Positions 50,701 to 59,939 of a DNA stretch of 64,000 bases are shown piece by piece (position 1 is the first letter of the stretch; each line of letters opens with the position of its first letter). The stretch is from contig CAUWAG010000010.1 in assembly GCA_963556695.1 (NCBI GenBank), positions 496,001 to 560,000 of the forward strand. The letters are read 5' to 3'. The notes beneath the pieces were generated by a model that saw nothing but the letters and a program-made list of their open reading frames with translations, made no database searches and was not told where the DNA came from. Both the position numbers and the translations under genes were made by a program. The stretch comes from Anthostomella pinea (Eukaryota > Ascomycota > Sordariomycetes > Xylariales > Xylariaceae).

Positions 50701-51202
50701 TGGACACAGAGATATTGATGGTAACAAAGCTGCCAATATATTAGCAAAAGAGGGTGCTATGCTAGAAACAGACATAACAAACCTTCCTATAATCTCTTGG
50801 GTCAAGAGAGATCTCAAGAGAAAGGGCAAGAAAGAGTTCAACCAATGGTGAAAAGACCAATCAGAACCTAGATATCAAGAAATATACTGACATGCAATAA
50901 CTAAAAGAGGCCTTATATCCTTTAAGAGGAGCACTCTACACAGACTTCTAGCGGCCAGATCTGGACATGGCGACTTTGCCAGATACCACGAACGCTTTGG
51001 GCATACAGACTCGAACAACCACTGCAGCTGTGGTAAAAAGAAAACACCACAACATATTTTCTTTTGTAAGAGGCTAGGAAAAAATCGGTTATTGCCTAGG
51101 TACTCGCTTAGGACAGCCTGTTTACAATACTTAGGAGAGAGGAGCACAGAATGGGCAAAATTCGTAGAGAAGAGCAAGTTCTTTTTAATAATCTGTCCCT
51201 AA
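47762..51202 (+). pseudogene. LINE ORF2 with in-frame stops
   Basis: One reading frame carries all domains, broken only by stop codons near 47987, 48268, 49604, 50084, 50228, 50849 and 50888. RT blocks include KPGKKDYSNPRAYRPISLLS, VIADMTGAFDAA, GLPQGSPASPILYMLYTE and the active site GYADDLATL. RNase H reads LVIYSDRSQ, DTEVHGALQGL, LDNTSVVDGLNG and WIPGHRDIDGNKAAN. Codons 50084 (TAG) and 50228 (TAA) are Gln in the 13.8-kb copy, showing C-to-T type change here. Confidence 0.88.
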
Positions 51203-51410
51203 TAGATAACTTTTCTTAAAGGACCAGATGGATGACCCCAAGGTCATACCGCCACAACAACGGGGATGGGCCCGTGAGCGGGACTGACTGTACTTATTAT
51301 CTTGAGACCTTCACAACCCTGCGATGCAGAGGCTCTGGGAGGCGTGGTCTGCACTACTGAGGAGCTACCCCCCACGTTAAATACAAAACAAACAAACAAA
51401 CAAACAAACA
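47762..51410 (+). mobile_element. Tad-like LINE with EEP, RT and RNase H
   Basis: Single-frame order: the C-terminal half of an endonuclease/exonuclease/phosphatase domain (GIIFASVYRPC, VIAGDFNAGD, then SDHKTLRI), reverse transcriptase, RNase H, a Cys/His tail (CSCGKKKTPQHIFFC) and a (CAAA)n end at 51385-51410. The 5' end is uncertain because the first half of the endonuclease is missing. It is closely similar to the truncated copy at 13.8-15.7 kb. No target duplication was found. Confidence 0.85.
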
Positions 51411-51568
51411 ATTGTTGCTTCAACACCATGTTTTGACTTGGACTCTTCTAACAACAGAACTCTTGCGACTGCCCAATAGCACAGTGCCACAAGTGGCTCA
51501 GCAACTGCAGTAGTCCACAGCAAAGCGTACCGCTTTTGGTAGATGTTAAACCAAGGTCACCAGACATA

Positions 51569-51576
51569 TGCAGGAG
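51569..51576. repeat. 8-bp duplication flanking the insertion, right
   Basis: TGCAGGAG, an exact copy of 40087-40094, directly precedes the 3' half of the HET gene. Confidence 0.8.
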
Positions 51577-52838
51577 TTAATCGCATCGAGTCGAGTCAAT
51601 TTCTACGACAGCAAGTGGAACTATTTCGGGTCAAAGACGCAGTTGTCGTCGATACTGTCCTGGATCACCACTATCAACTCGAGCGTCTTGAAAGGGGGCG
51701 CTTTGAACGAAGTCTTGATGGGCCGGCGGATGTCGTGGGCGTCTAGCCGTCAGACCACGAGGGTCGAGGACATAGCATACTGCCTCCTCGGCATCTTCGA
51801 TATCAACATGCCGTTGCTGTACGGGGAGGGCACAAAAGCCTTCACTCGGTTACAAGAAGAGATCATCAGATCAAGTCACGATCTCTCAATCTTCGCTTGG
51901 ACGGCATATGCCGCAGACAAGAGAGCCTTTCGGGGCCTGTGGGCCAGCTCCCCGGCAGAGTTCAGGGTATGCCATACGCTCGTCAAGCCTTCCTTCAAGT
52001 GGGTTGATGGTGGTGAATACACCATGACGAGCCGGGGCCTCCGGACAACCGGCATGATCAGAATAGGCAGAGGTGCGGCGGGAGAAGCTGGCAGCTACTT
52101 CCTGCCTCTCAACTGCGTCGACGCGCGCCAGACGAAGCACATTCGGTTTGTGTCGTTGCGTCACTATGGCCCTAACCTTTTCGCCAGGAGAAAGCCGTGT
52201 TCGGACAGGACAGTCTTGGATCTAGACGTGTATTCGGCGGCAAATTTGACGCAACCGCAATATATATATGCTGCAAGGAGAGCGCGGACCTAGAAGCCAC
52301 AGTGGTTAACAGCCGGACAGACGCCATCAAGATCGAATTCTCGGAGGACATGTTCGTGTGAGCAGCGTGACGGCCGTCCCGGATTCCCACTGGGATAAGA
52401 GAAACTTAACTACTCAGCTGTCAACGCCCGCATTACTGGGGCAGGCGGAAGATCAAGTTGACGGGAGGCAATGACGGCATCAGCATTGTGTGCGTGCAGT
52501 CGAATAGCTGGCCGTTGTATGGCATCTTCAGCTGGCACGATCTACCGGCTGATCTCCAGCGGGACGACCTGCTGCCGGGCCAGGTCGAAGATATACGGCA
52601 GCACTCGCGCGACCGGACCACGACTGTCTGCTCGGGCTTCATGCACACGGTGAAAGACGAATATAATAAAGACGTCGATTTCGTGGAGAGTGATATGCAG
52701 ACTCCGTTTACCACTCTGCGAGTGAGTAGCGAGAGACTGGGCTATTCGTCGAGGGGCCGGAGGAAGGTTACAAAGCGCATCTCGTCGATCTTTAACGTCA
52801 TGCAAAAGGCCAAGATCGCTCGAAGAGAAACTACCTAA
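51577..52838 (+). pseudogene. HET-domain gene, 3' half, frameshifted
   Basis: The reading resumes exactly where the 5' half stops: LIASSRVNFYDSKWNYFGSK, then RKTTR-like SRQTTRVEDIAYCLLGIFDI, MPLLYGEGTKAFTRLQEEII and SSHDLSIFAW. These are the standard end of HET proteins. Further right, frame must change in an AT run near 52261-52269 (to AKESADLEATVVNSRTDA-like text), at a TGA near 52361 (to TAVPDSHWDKRN) and near 52441 (to KLTGGNDGISIVCVQSNSWP). It ends at 52838. The gene therefore carries at least three indels besides the large insertion. Confidence 0.88.
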
Positions 52839-53384
52839 CTCCAACAGCTTCTTCATCACACATAACCGGAATATAACCTGTTCGGTAGAGACCTGGATTG
52901 ACTTGCCCCCAACTGCAGGCTTGCCATCATCAGGCCGTGTGCAAGGTTGAGATAATCGCTGATCGTATAATCGAAATGTAGATTGCGATGCTGACCCCTG
53001 GCTGTGCAATAGCGGAAGTCATGCTGACTTGGGAGGTAGAGAAGGTCCATGAAGACGACGTGACAGAGAAACCCGGCCCCCCCCCCCCCCTGGTGTAATA
53101 ACAGCCAATCACAACGGCGATAATGTCACCAACAGATAAGTAACCCGGAAGGGCATAGCCAGGTGGAGCCTCCCATCACGACTCCTCTGCTTTGCAATGG
53201 CTGACTTAATCGCACCTGTCCACATCGTCGCGACTCGCGGGGGCCTGGCCCAATAGACGCAAGCACAGATTGCCTGGCAGAGAATTCTCTGTGCCTTTCA
53301 GGAGGTATATAACATTCAGCAATATGGCTGTAAGGTAGCAGGAAGGGTCTCTCTTTCTTTGTTCTTGTTCTTCGACTACGACTC
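52839..53384. other. Intergenic region upstream of hemerythrin-like gene
   Basis: Contains a run of about 15 C's near 53078-53091 (CCCGGCCCCCC...) and the TATA motif noted separately. No gene was seen. Confidence 0.5.
53306..53312 (+). promoter_or_regulatory. TATA box of hemerythrin-like gene
   Basis: TATATAA lies 73 bp before the ATG at 53385 and is followed by a CT-rich stretch (CTCTCTTTCTTTG). Confidence 0.5.
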
Positions 53385-54215
53385 ATGATCTTGCGGCGCA
53401 TCCGTCCTCCTCGCATCGCTGCTACGCTGCTGCGTCCGCATCGCCACCCCACCACGGCTACCAGCACGAGAGGCGCCCTTTCGACACATCGCAGACTGAC
53501 CTCCACTTCCCTTGCGGAACTCTCGCAAACTCAGCACAGGCACTTCTCACCTCTGCGACTCTACAGCCAGCGATCCGCGACCATGACCGCTCTCGAGGCC
53601 GCCGAGGCCGCGACAGCCCCGTCCCCCACCACCTCAACCTCCTCCGCGCCCATCCCAACCAGCAAAGACGCCCCCGCGGCCTCAGAAACACAAGTAAAGC
53701 CCAACCTCCCACCCCTCTCGCCCGCCGAGTTCCGCGCCTACAACCGGCTAGCCGAGCACATGGACCTCTTCCACAACCACTTCCGGCAGACATGGAACAC
53801 ACTCTACAACGCCGCATCAACAGGACGGCGCCCGGCCGCCATGTCCCTAAAAGCCTTCATCAACGAGGGCCTATCCTTCATATCGCACCTCGAGACGCAC
53901 CACAGCATCGAGGAGACGTACATCTTCCCCGTGCTAGCGCGCAAGATGCCGGAATTCAAAGCCGGCAAAGGGAACGGCGCCGCCGAGCTGCTGCGCCAGC
54001 ACCGCGAGATCCATAAGGGCATGGACGAGCTGCAGGACTACCTGATGAAGTGCCGCTCCGGCGAGCTGGACCTCGAGATCGCGGCGCTGAAGGCCAGGTT
54101 GGATACGTGGGGGACTGTGCTGTGGACCCATCTCGATCAGGAGGTCAAGACGCTGGGCGCGGAGAATATGCGCCAGTACTGGACCATTGAGGAGATTAAC
54201 CGGATACCCATGTGA
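53385..54215 (+). CDS. Hemerythrin-like (HHE) domain protein, likely mitochondrial
   Basis: Single exon, 276 residues. The HHE cation-binding four-helix bundle covers about residues 115-260. Metal-ligand His/Glu motifs are visible: HMDLFHNHFRQTW, HLETHHSIEETYIFPVL, HREIHKGMDEL and WTHLDQEVKTL. Such domains bind a di-iron centre and are linked to oxygen, NO or redox sensing. The first 60 residues are rich in Arg, Ser, Thr and His with almost no acidic residues, as in a mitochondrial targeting peptide. A second ATG in good context (GCGACCATGACC, 53583) could give a cytosolic form of 210 residues. The gene is convergent with nip1. Confidence 0.87.
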   Translation: MILRRIRPPRIAATLLRPHRHPTTATSTRGALSTHRRLTSTSLAELSQTQHRHFSPLRLYSQRSATMTALEAAEAATAPSPTTSTSSAPIPTSKDAPAASETQVKPNLPPLSPAEFRAYNRLAEHMDLFHNHFRQTWNTLYNAASTGRRPAAMSLKAFINEGLSFISHLETHHSIEETYIFPVLARKMPEFKAGKGNGAAELLRQHREIHKGMDELQDYLMKCRSGELDLEIAALKARLDTWGTVLWTHLDQEVKTLGAENMRQYWTIEEINRIPM

Positions 54216-54693
54216 GAGAGAGGCTTTGCGGTTGTGTGTGTATATGGATGTATATGGATGTGATGTTTGTATATGAGGCGCATCGAATGCGAGATGACTT
54301 TCAGTTGTGATCCCGACCTCCGGTCAAGTGATGAGTAAAGATTCATAGACGCTTTTGGAGGGAAGTGCTAATCAAGGCCAGTCAATCCGCATGTAAGCGT
54401 CACGTTATACATGATAGATCGAGACGCATGGAAGATAGAGCAACAGTGGTGGGGAAAGTCCTCGTATAACAACCACGGGGACAGGTGAATGATGCACGAG
54501 TTGAGACTTGATTCACTAGTCGTAGAGTCAAGCACATGCACATGGTGAAAATGGTCAGTTGTCTAGCTGGTGCTACATGACCAGTCCGGTTGGCCTTTTG
54601 GCCAACCCTTGCCGGTGCGTTGCCAGTCGAAAACAAGGCCAACCATATGCACGACACGGAAATGAGAAAGATGTACGCCTAGTGATCGTCTGC
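54216..54693. other. Spacer between convergent genes
   Basis: Shared 3' flank of the hemerythrin-like gene and nip1. Only a TATATGGATG direct repeat near 54241-54260 was seen. Confidence 0.55.
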
Positions 54694-57343
54694 CTAACCT
54701 CGAACAGCGCCGCCGAGCACACCTCCAGTAAATTGCGTGCCACCGGCTTGACGCGGGCCCTGTCCACCGCCGCGACCACCGCCACGACCACCACCCCGTC
54801 CGCCTCGGCCACCGCGCTGGTTCTGTCCACCTTTCCGGTCGAAAGCGTTGGCGGTGCCTTGTGTTCGGTGTTCGAGTGTCCGCTCGTTGGTCTCGATGAG
54901 GGCGGCAGCCTTGTCTGATAATGTGAGCGCCAGGCTCTGGAGCCGAGAGAGCTCAACACCCTTCCGGAAGATGACGGTATATGTGACCTGGTCAAGAGCA
55001 GCCGCCAGCTCCTCGTGACTGATCATCTTGCTGATGATAGCCGCCACCTTTCGGTCCTCAAGCTCGAACATGGATGCGAGGGTGGAGACAGCAAGCGTGT
55101 CGTAGAATGGCGCATACGTGAAAAGGTATGTCCTGAGACCTTCCTCTTGGATCTGCTTTGAGAGCATGTGCTTGATTTCCTCCGTGTTCGGCATCAATTC
55201 CCAGATCTTGATGTTGTGGATAAAGGTGGTGGCCTTCTTCCATTCGCCGGCTGCTAAAGCACGAGATGCCTGCATGACGTGGTCACGGGTATTCTCTGGA
55301 GGGCCAGTGAAGATCTGTCGCTCGTGGTACTCCAGCATGCGGCGGTAGGTCTTGCTGATGACTCGCTTCTTGATATCAGGAGAGGAACCGGTCTGGGCGA
55401 GTAGGGGAATCTCGAGAAGCATGCTGCAAGTCAGGTAGACACACTCCAGAAGCTCGAGGTTGATATGCATGTGAAAGGGTAATTGTCTCTGCTTCTCTAA
55501 TCTCTCTTGCTCGGGCGAAACTTGTGAGAATCGCTGGATCATGACACCCTGAGCCAGCAGCTCCTTTTGCCGACCACTGCCGCAGATTTCCTGCAGTGTG
55601 TTCTGCGCTTCGTACACCAGACCCTTGCGGAATGCGCAAAGTCCGACTTGTACGAGCGTTCGGTTGTAGAGAATTTGCGTCAAGACATCGAAGCTGTTGA
55701 TGGTCTCCTGCAAATGCGACATGAGCATCATGTCGCGAGCTTTGTAGTACTCGTCATGGAGTGCAAGGAAGTAGATCTGGCAGAGCATAGCGCGGGCGCG
55801 AATAATACCCTCGCTGTTGGCGAACAGGTAGGTGCAAAGAACGTTCAGGAGCTCGGTGGCGTCGGTGATACTGCCCCTAGGAGTAATCACAGATTCGACA
55901 CCTTCGGGTACTGGTTTCCAGGCGTTCTCCTCAAGGGTCTTGACGACCTGTGCCGGCTTGAAGTAGACGTGCTCCAATCTCCGCATGACGACCCGGTTGA
56001 GACTGTCTTGGGGAATCTGCAGAGACGAGTCCTTGCCAAGGGTCTCGTAGTAAAGAAGACCACGGAAGATGACGTTGTACAAAGAGCTCTCGTCAGTCAG
56101 GCGCTCGATATACTCCGAAGTATGGGGGTCGATTGCTTGCAAAGATCGAGTCAATTCATCATCCAGCCGCTCGATGAGAGACACAACGCTTCCGGAAATC
56201 TTGATGTACTTCTCGCCTTCCTGTAAAGTGGGCGGCTTATCATCGTCCTCCCACTCATCGGCATTCTCGATGACAACGTAATCTGGGTTCGTCTGAAGCA
56301 CCTCGAATAAGGTAGCCAACTCTTTCTCGGCAGCCTTCCAATGCTCGAGGGGCATGGTTGATGAGGTACCAGTTCCAAGGTCGAATCTTGACGATACGAT
56401 AGTCAAGAGAACTCTGATCTGCTGGTATGGAGTGTTGGCAATCTTGTAGAGTTCCTCCATAATCTTGATTTGCTCATTCCGGTCCGTGTTCTTCTTGCCA
56501 CGAGTCTCGATTATGCCTCGCAGGTGCTTGAAAATGCTCTCGGGGGTAAACTGGAGTGTTCGGCCACCCTTACCGACGGTCGCGAAACCGGCGTCATCCT
56601 GCTCGACCTGCTCGGTGTAGATTTCGGCCTTGGACTTCTTCGGTTTCGGAGGTGGTGCCTCCTCCTCATCTTCTGAAGCGAGGAAATCGAGGGGGTCCTC
56701 TCTGTACCGGTCGAATTCGGTTTGGTGGTCCTGTTTCAGCTTCTTGATCTTCTGTTTGACGGCGTTGAGACCACGAGCGCTGATCGCGTTCATCTTCTTC
56801 GGAGTAACCTTCTGCTTCGTGATCGCTTCGTTCATGGCATCCTCGAGCTCGACAATGGCCTTGATGTAGAGCTTCGGTGTCTGGCCACCGGTAGACATCT
56901 TGGTCACTTGTCTGTTGAGCTTGTCGAATTCTGTATCCTCGTGTTAGCAACTGTGCATGCGTGGCGTCGCCTTGCGCCTCCGGACGAGACGTACCAGTTG
57001 AAACCGCGCCCCAGTCACTGATTTTCTGCTTCTTCTCGATAGCATCGATTATCGACTCGAGCTCGGCGTATCGCTTGTCCTTGGCGCTCTTCACGGTTTT
57101 GGGTACATCCTCGTCGCTCTCCTCGCTTTCGGAGGACTCGCCACGCAAGAAACGGGCAGCACCGGACTTTTTACCGCCCTCTTCATCGCTGTCGGATTCG
57201 TCGTCGTCATCCTCTTCGTCGTCATCCTCGTCTTCTTCGGACTCCTCCTCCTTCTCCTCTTCCTCCTCCTCGGAGTACAGCTCCTCGTCGTCGGAGCTGC
57301 TCTCGCTGGAGCTGTCTTCGCCGCTGCGGAAGAATCGCGACAT
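54694..57343 (-). CDS. nip1: Translation initiation factor eIF3 subunit C
   Basis: Exon 1 (57343-56995) and exon 2 (56930-54694) are joined over a 64-bp intron (GTACGT...TACAG) and give 861 residues, the usual length. The N-terminus [13 protein letters not shown] with its long acidic Ser/Glu/Asp tract is characteristic of NIP1/eIF3c and binds eIF1 and eIF5. The body has the eIF3c N-terminal helical region ([20 protein letters not shown]), [10 protein letters not shown] and [18 protein letters not shown] domain near residues 650-790 ([20 protein letters not shown]) assembles the eIF3 core on the 40S subunit. The C-terminus is an RGG-rich tail ([14 protein letters not shown]). The gene looks intact and is the best marker of conserved DNA here. 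Confidence 0.96.
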
Positions 57344-58188
57344 CTTTTCGGTTGTTCTGGGAGTTCGCAGGGTTTTGGTATCGAGAAAGCAGTGTCGATC
57401 AAGGCGAGTACAGGTGGGCGTGATGTGTTGCGTTGGCGCCGCCTGGGATTGATTAAATTGAAGATCGCAGAGTGAAAATCCAGTCACAGAATGTGGGTTG
57501 TAATTTTTGGAGGGGTAGGGCTCCGATGGTCCGTGCTTGACGCGCAGCGACTATGAAAGTGGGTGTGGTTGGAGCGGCCCCACCACTTCAGTTGGTACGA
57601 AATACGCATTAATATCATATTTCGCAAGCAAATATGCGCACCGACCGAATAACGCCGTTTTGAGGTTCACAGGCTCCAAGCCAGGGTGATGTGTGTGACA
57701 CCATGAGCACTTACGACAGCGCATGTGCTGTGATACCAGATATTTTTGTTATATTGCAGAGTACAGAGCATTTCCTTTTTGTACGAGCACAGCCAAGGCC
57801 GAGGAGAACAGAGGGCCGAGCCGGGCTGCTGGGCTGAGCAACGCTGAGATATTCTGCTCTACTCGCACGCCAAGTCCCATGGCCAGTAGGTAATGATTAG
57901 TTAGGATACATATGAAGGCAGTAACAGTGGTAGGGATATTATCAAGCTAAGTGTGCTGTGCTACCCCGAAGCCGAATACGACAAGGCCACACATACAGTG
58001 GGCGTGCCCGAAGAGGAATTCGAAACACCCAACACCAAAGCGACGAGCTTACACGATGGTCCGATGCCCTGTCTAAGTCAGGATAAATTCATGCCGTCCA
58101 ACAACGCCGGACCCCGTCACATTGTGTGATCATCGTGACTTCGTGATGAAACGGCTCTGGTGTTGAGCTGTTTACTAGATGTTGTTCT
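57344..58188. other. Upstream region of nip1
   Basis: About 840 bp between nip1 and the next minus-strand gene. It holds the nip1 promoter. No other gene was seen. Confidence 0.55.
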
Positions 58189-58704
58189 TTACTGGGAACT
58201 GTCCATCAAGTTCGGGTGGTCTCTGGCTCGCCAAGGTCTGATGCCTTTCGGGTTGGCGTCACGACTCTTCTTCGCTTGTTCTAATACCTTCTTGCTCTGC
58301 TCGTTGGTGTACAGGGCGCCGAAATCCTTAATCTCGGTGCTCGCAGATTTCATCGACATGATAGCTTGACTGTAAACGTCTACTACTGTTCGGCCATCAG
58401 TCTCTGATGCGGACTCCAGGAGAAACGAGGTTCGTACGGTTTTCGGTGGTGTCTGGCACCGACTCGAACATGCGAGGAATGGTTGTCCGTAGCTCTCGAC
58501 ACTAGCACTCAATGCGGTCAGCAGTTGTTGTAGGTGATTCTTTGGTGTGTAAAGTACTAAGAATTCTAGATGCGTTACCTTGATATATAAGAGGTCGAGA
58601 TGCTTCAGGGCCTGCTCTAGCTGTTCCTCGTCTGCCATCCTGTCCTGGGCTTGTGCAGAAGGTCCAGCATTGCCTTTCTTCATCTGCTGCTGGTTGGCAG
58701 CCAT
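58189..58704 (-). CDS. Small conserved helical protein, Mediator-like
   Basis: The unspliced frame is open but reads poorly in the middle. Two introns improve it: 58578-58502 (GTAACG, branch GCTGAC, acceptor CTAG) and 58437-58386 (GTACGA, branch CTGAT, acceptor ACAG). Exons 58704-58579, 58501-58438 and 58385-58189 then join in frame to 128 residues. The text runs LEQALKHLDLLYIK-CRELRT then TIPRMFESVPDTTEN, and ends SKKVLEQAKKSRDANPKGIR-PWRARDHP. I recall similar wording in fungal Mediator-subunit-like small proteins but cannot verify it. The N-terminus is Gln/Lys-rich. The gene is divergent from the FAR1-like gene. Confidence 0.65.
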   Translation of the reverse strand: MAANQQQMKKGNAGPSAQAQDRMADEEQLEQALKHLDLLYIKVTHLEFLVLYTPKNHLQQLLTALSASVESYGQPFLACSSRCQTPPKTVRTSFLLESASETDGRTVVDVYSQAIMSMKSASTEIKDFGALYTNEQSKKVLEQAKKSRDANPKGIRPWRARDHPNLMDSSQ

Positions 58705-59327
58705 CGTACGGCCGTGGAGCTCCTGGAGGTGGACAGATTACTCCAACATTACCAGGGCGCAATGGTCTGGATGTAGGTACAGTACCTAAGGCAGACCCCT
58801 GTGGCTGCAAGTTGCAACGAGCTGGATGGTCAGATGGTTTGACTCGCCGCCCCAACGCAGCGCCGCGACCTTGAGACCCCCACTAGCCACAGGTGGCAGC
58901 TTGAGCTCGGTCCTCATCAGGGACGCCACAGTTGCCGGCCACATTTGTCATTCATGAAACCTCCAGTCTGCATGTGGCAAGTGGCCTCGCTCCGTACACA
59001 CACGGTCCATCTGCTGGACGAGCTCATCATTCAGATCCTCGATCCCCACCTTTCCGATACCGTGCGACAACGAGCTCCTATCTCGAGAGCGCCTCAATAA
59101 CGCGTCCATCACACTGTTCGACGACACTACCACCCCGCCGAACCGCTTCACGACGCCCTCGGTCTTTCCCTTCCCTTTTCCCCAGTGTCCCCCGTCACAC
59201 CGCCAAAATTTCACTACAACAGGGCCCCCATCACCCTGGCGTCGCCGCTGGCGTCGTGAACGGCAACGTGAGTGCCTTGAGCACTCCGCGGCAGGTTCAG
59301 CAGACGACCCCCGCGACGCCGGTCACC
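58705..59327. other. Divergent promoter region
   Basis: Lies between the start of the Mediator-like gene and the chosen start of the FAR1-like gene. The FAR1 frame stays open back to 58932 but without an ATG, so part of this may be an upstream exon. Confidence 0.5.
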
Positions 59328-59939
59328 ATGCCGCCCGGCGACCCGGGTGCCCTCCTGGCGCCCCCCGAAGGCATCTACCGAAGCTTCGAGGACCTCCTGG
59401 CTGCCGTGCAGCGCGTCGCGAAGGACCAGGGCTACGGTGTGGTCAAGCTGCGTGCCAGCAACTACCGCGACGGCAAACCTACGCGCTACGACCTAGTTTG
59501 CGATCGAGGCGGGGTCAAGTACAACAGCACGGCCAAGAAGCGAAATCCGAGCACGCGCAAGGTCGACTGTCCCTGGCGTGCAAAGGCTGTCTGCGAGGTG
59601 CAGCTGGGCAACCAGTGGCGCTTTGCTGTCCAAGATTCCCGACATAACCACGAAGCTCGAGTCCCGGCCGCACCCCCTGGACAGGAGAACACCCCCATCG
59701 CCCAGAGCATCCGGAGTTTTACGCATAAGCTGGATAGAATCGGTCACGATATGTCACAAGGCTTTCTTGGCATGGGTCAGCGACTGGAGAGCATCGAGAA
59801 GAGACTTGAGGCCATGGAATCGCGCATGAATTCATTCGAAGCACGCATGTCCGGCATGGAGAGTCGAGCGCCTGGCATGGACATTCCGCTGCACAACATG
59901 GATATGGAGGAACCTATGCCGGGTATGACCATTTCATAG
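59328..59939 (+). CDS. FAR1-type DNA-binding domain protein
   Basis: The ATG at 59328 has an ideal context (GTCACCATGCC) and gives 203 residues. Residues about 16-110 form a FAR1/WRKY-GCM1-type zinc domain: YRSFEDLLAAVQRVAKDQGY, then LVCDRGG, DCPWRAKAVC and DSRHNHEA, giving the C-C-H-H ligands. This domain comes from Mutator-like transposases and has been reused as a transcription factor domain. Here no transposase core follows. Instead there is a helical, Met-rich coiled coil (GQRLESIEKRLEAMESRMNS). It looks like a domesticated, DNA-binding protein. The frame is open upstream to 58932, so an additional 5' exon with a Pro/Ser-rich N-terminus is possible. Confidence 0.72.
   Translation: MPPGDPGALLAPPEGIYRSFEDLLAAVQRVAKDQGYGVVKLRASNYRDGKPTRYDLVCDRGGVKYNSTAKKRNPSTRKVDCPWRAKAVCEVQLGNQWRFAVQDSRHNHEARVPAAPPGQENTPIAQSIRSFTHKLDRIGHDMSQGFLGMGQRLESIEKRLEAMESRMNSFEARMSGMESRAPGMDIPLHNMDMEEPMPGMTIS

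Larger units (their letters stand above)
40095..51568. mobile_element. 11.5-kb nested insertion in the HET gene
   Basis: The 8-bp repeat TGCAGGAG brackets exactly 11,474 bp. Removing them and one repeat copy restores WTLQE-LIASSRVNFYDSKW in frame, so this is inserted DNA. Inside are a zone of repeated ACAGCGCGTG-like words, a Copia gag remnant, a solo LTR, a pogo transposon and a LINE. An 8-bp duplication fits hAT or Mutator-like elements, but I see no clear inverted repeats at the outermost ends, so the first invader is unidentified. Confidence 0.8.
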
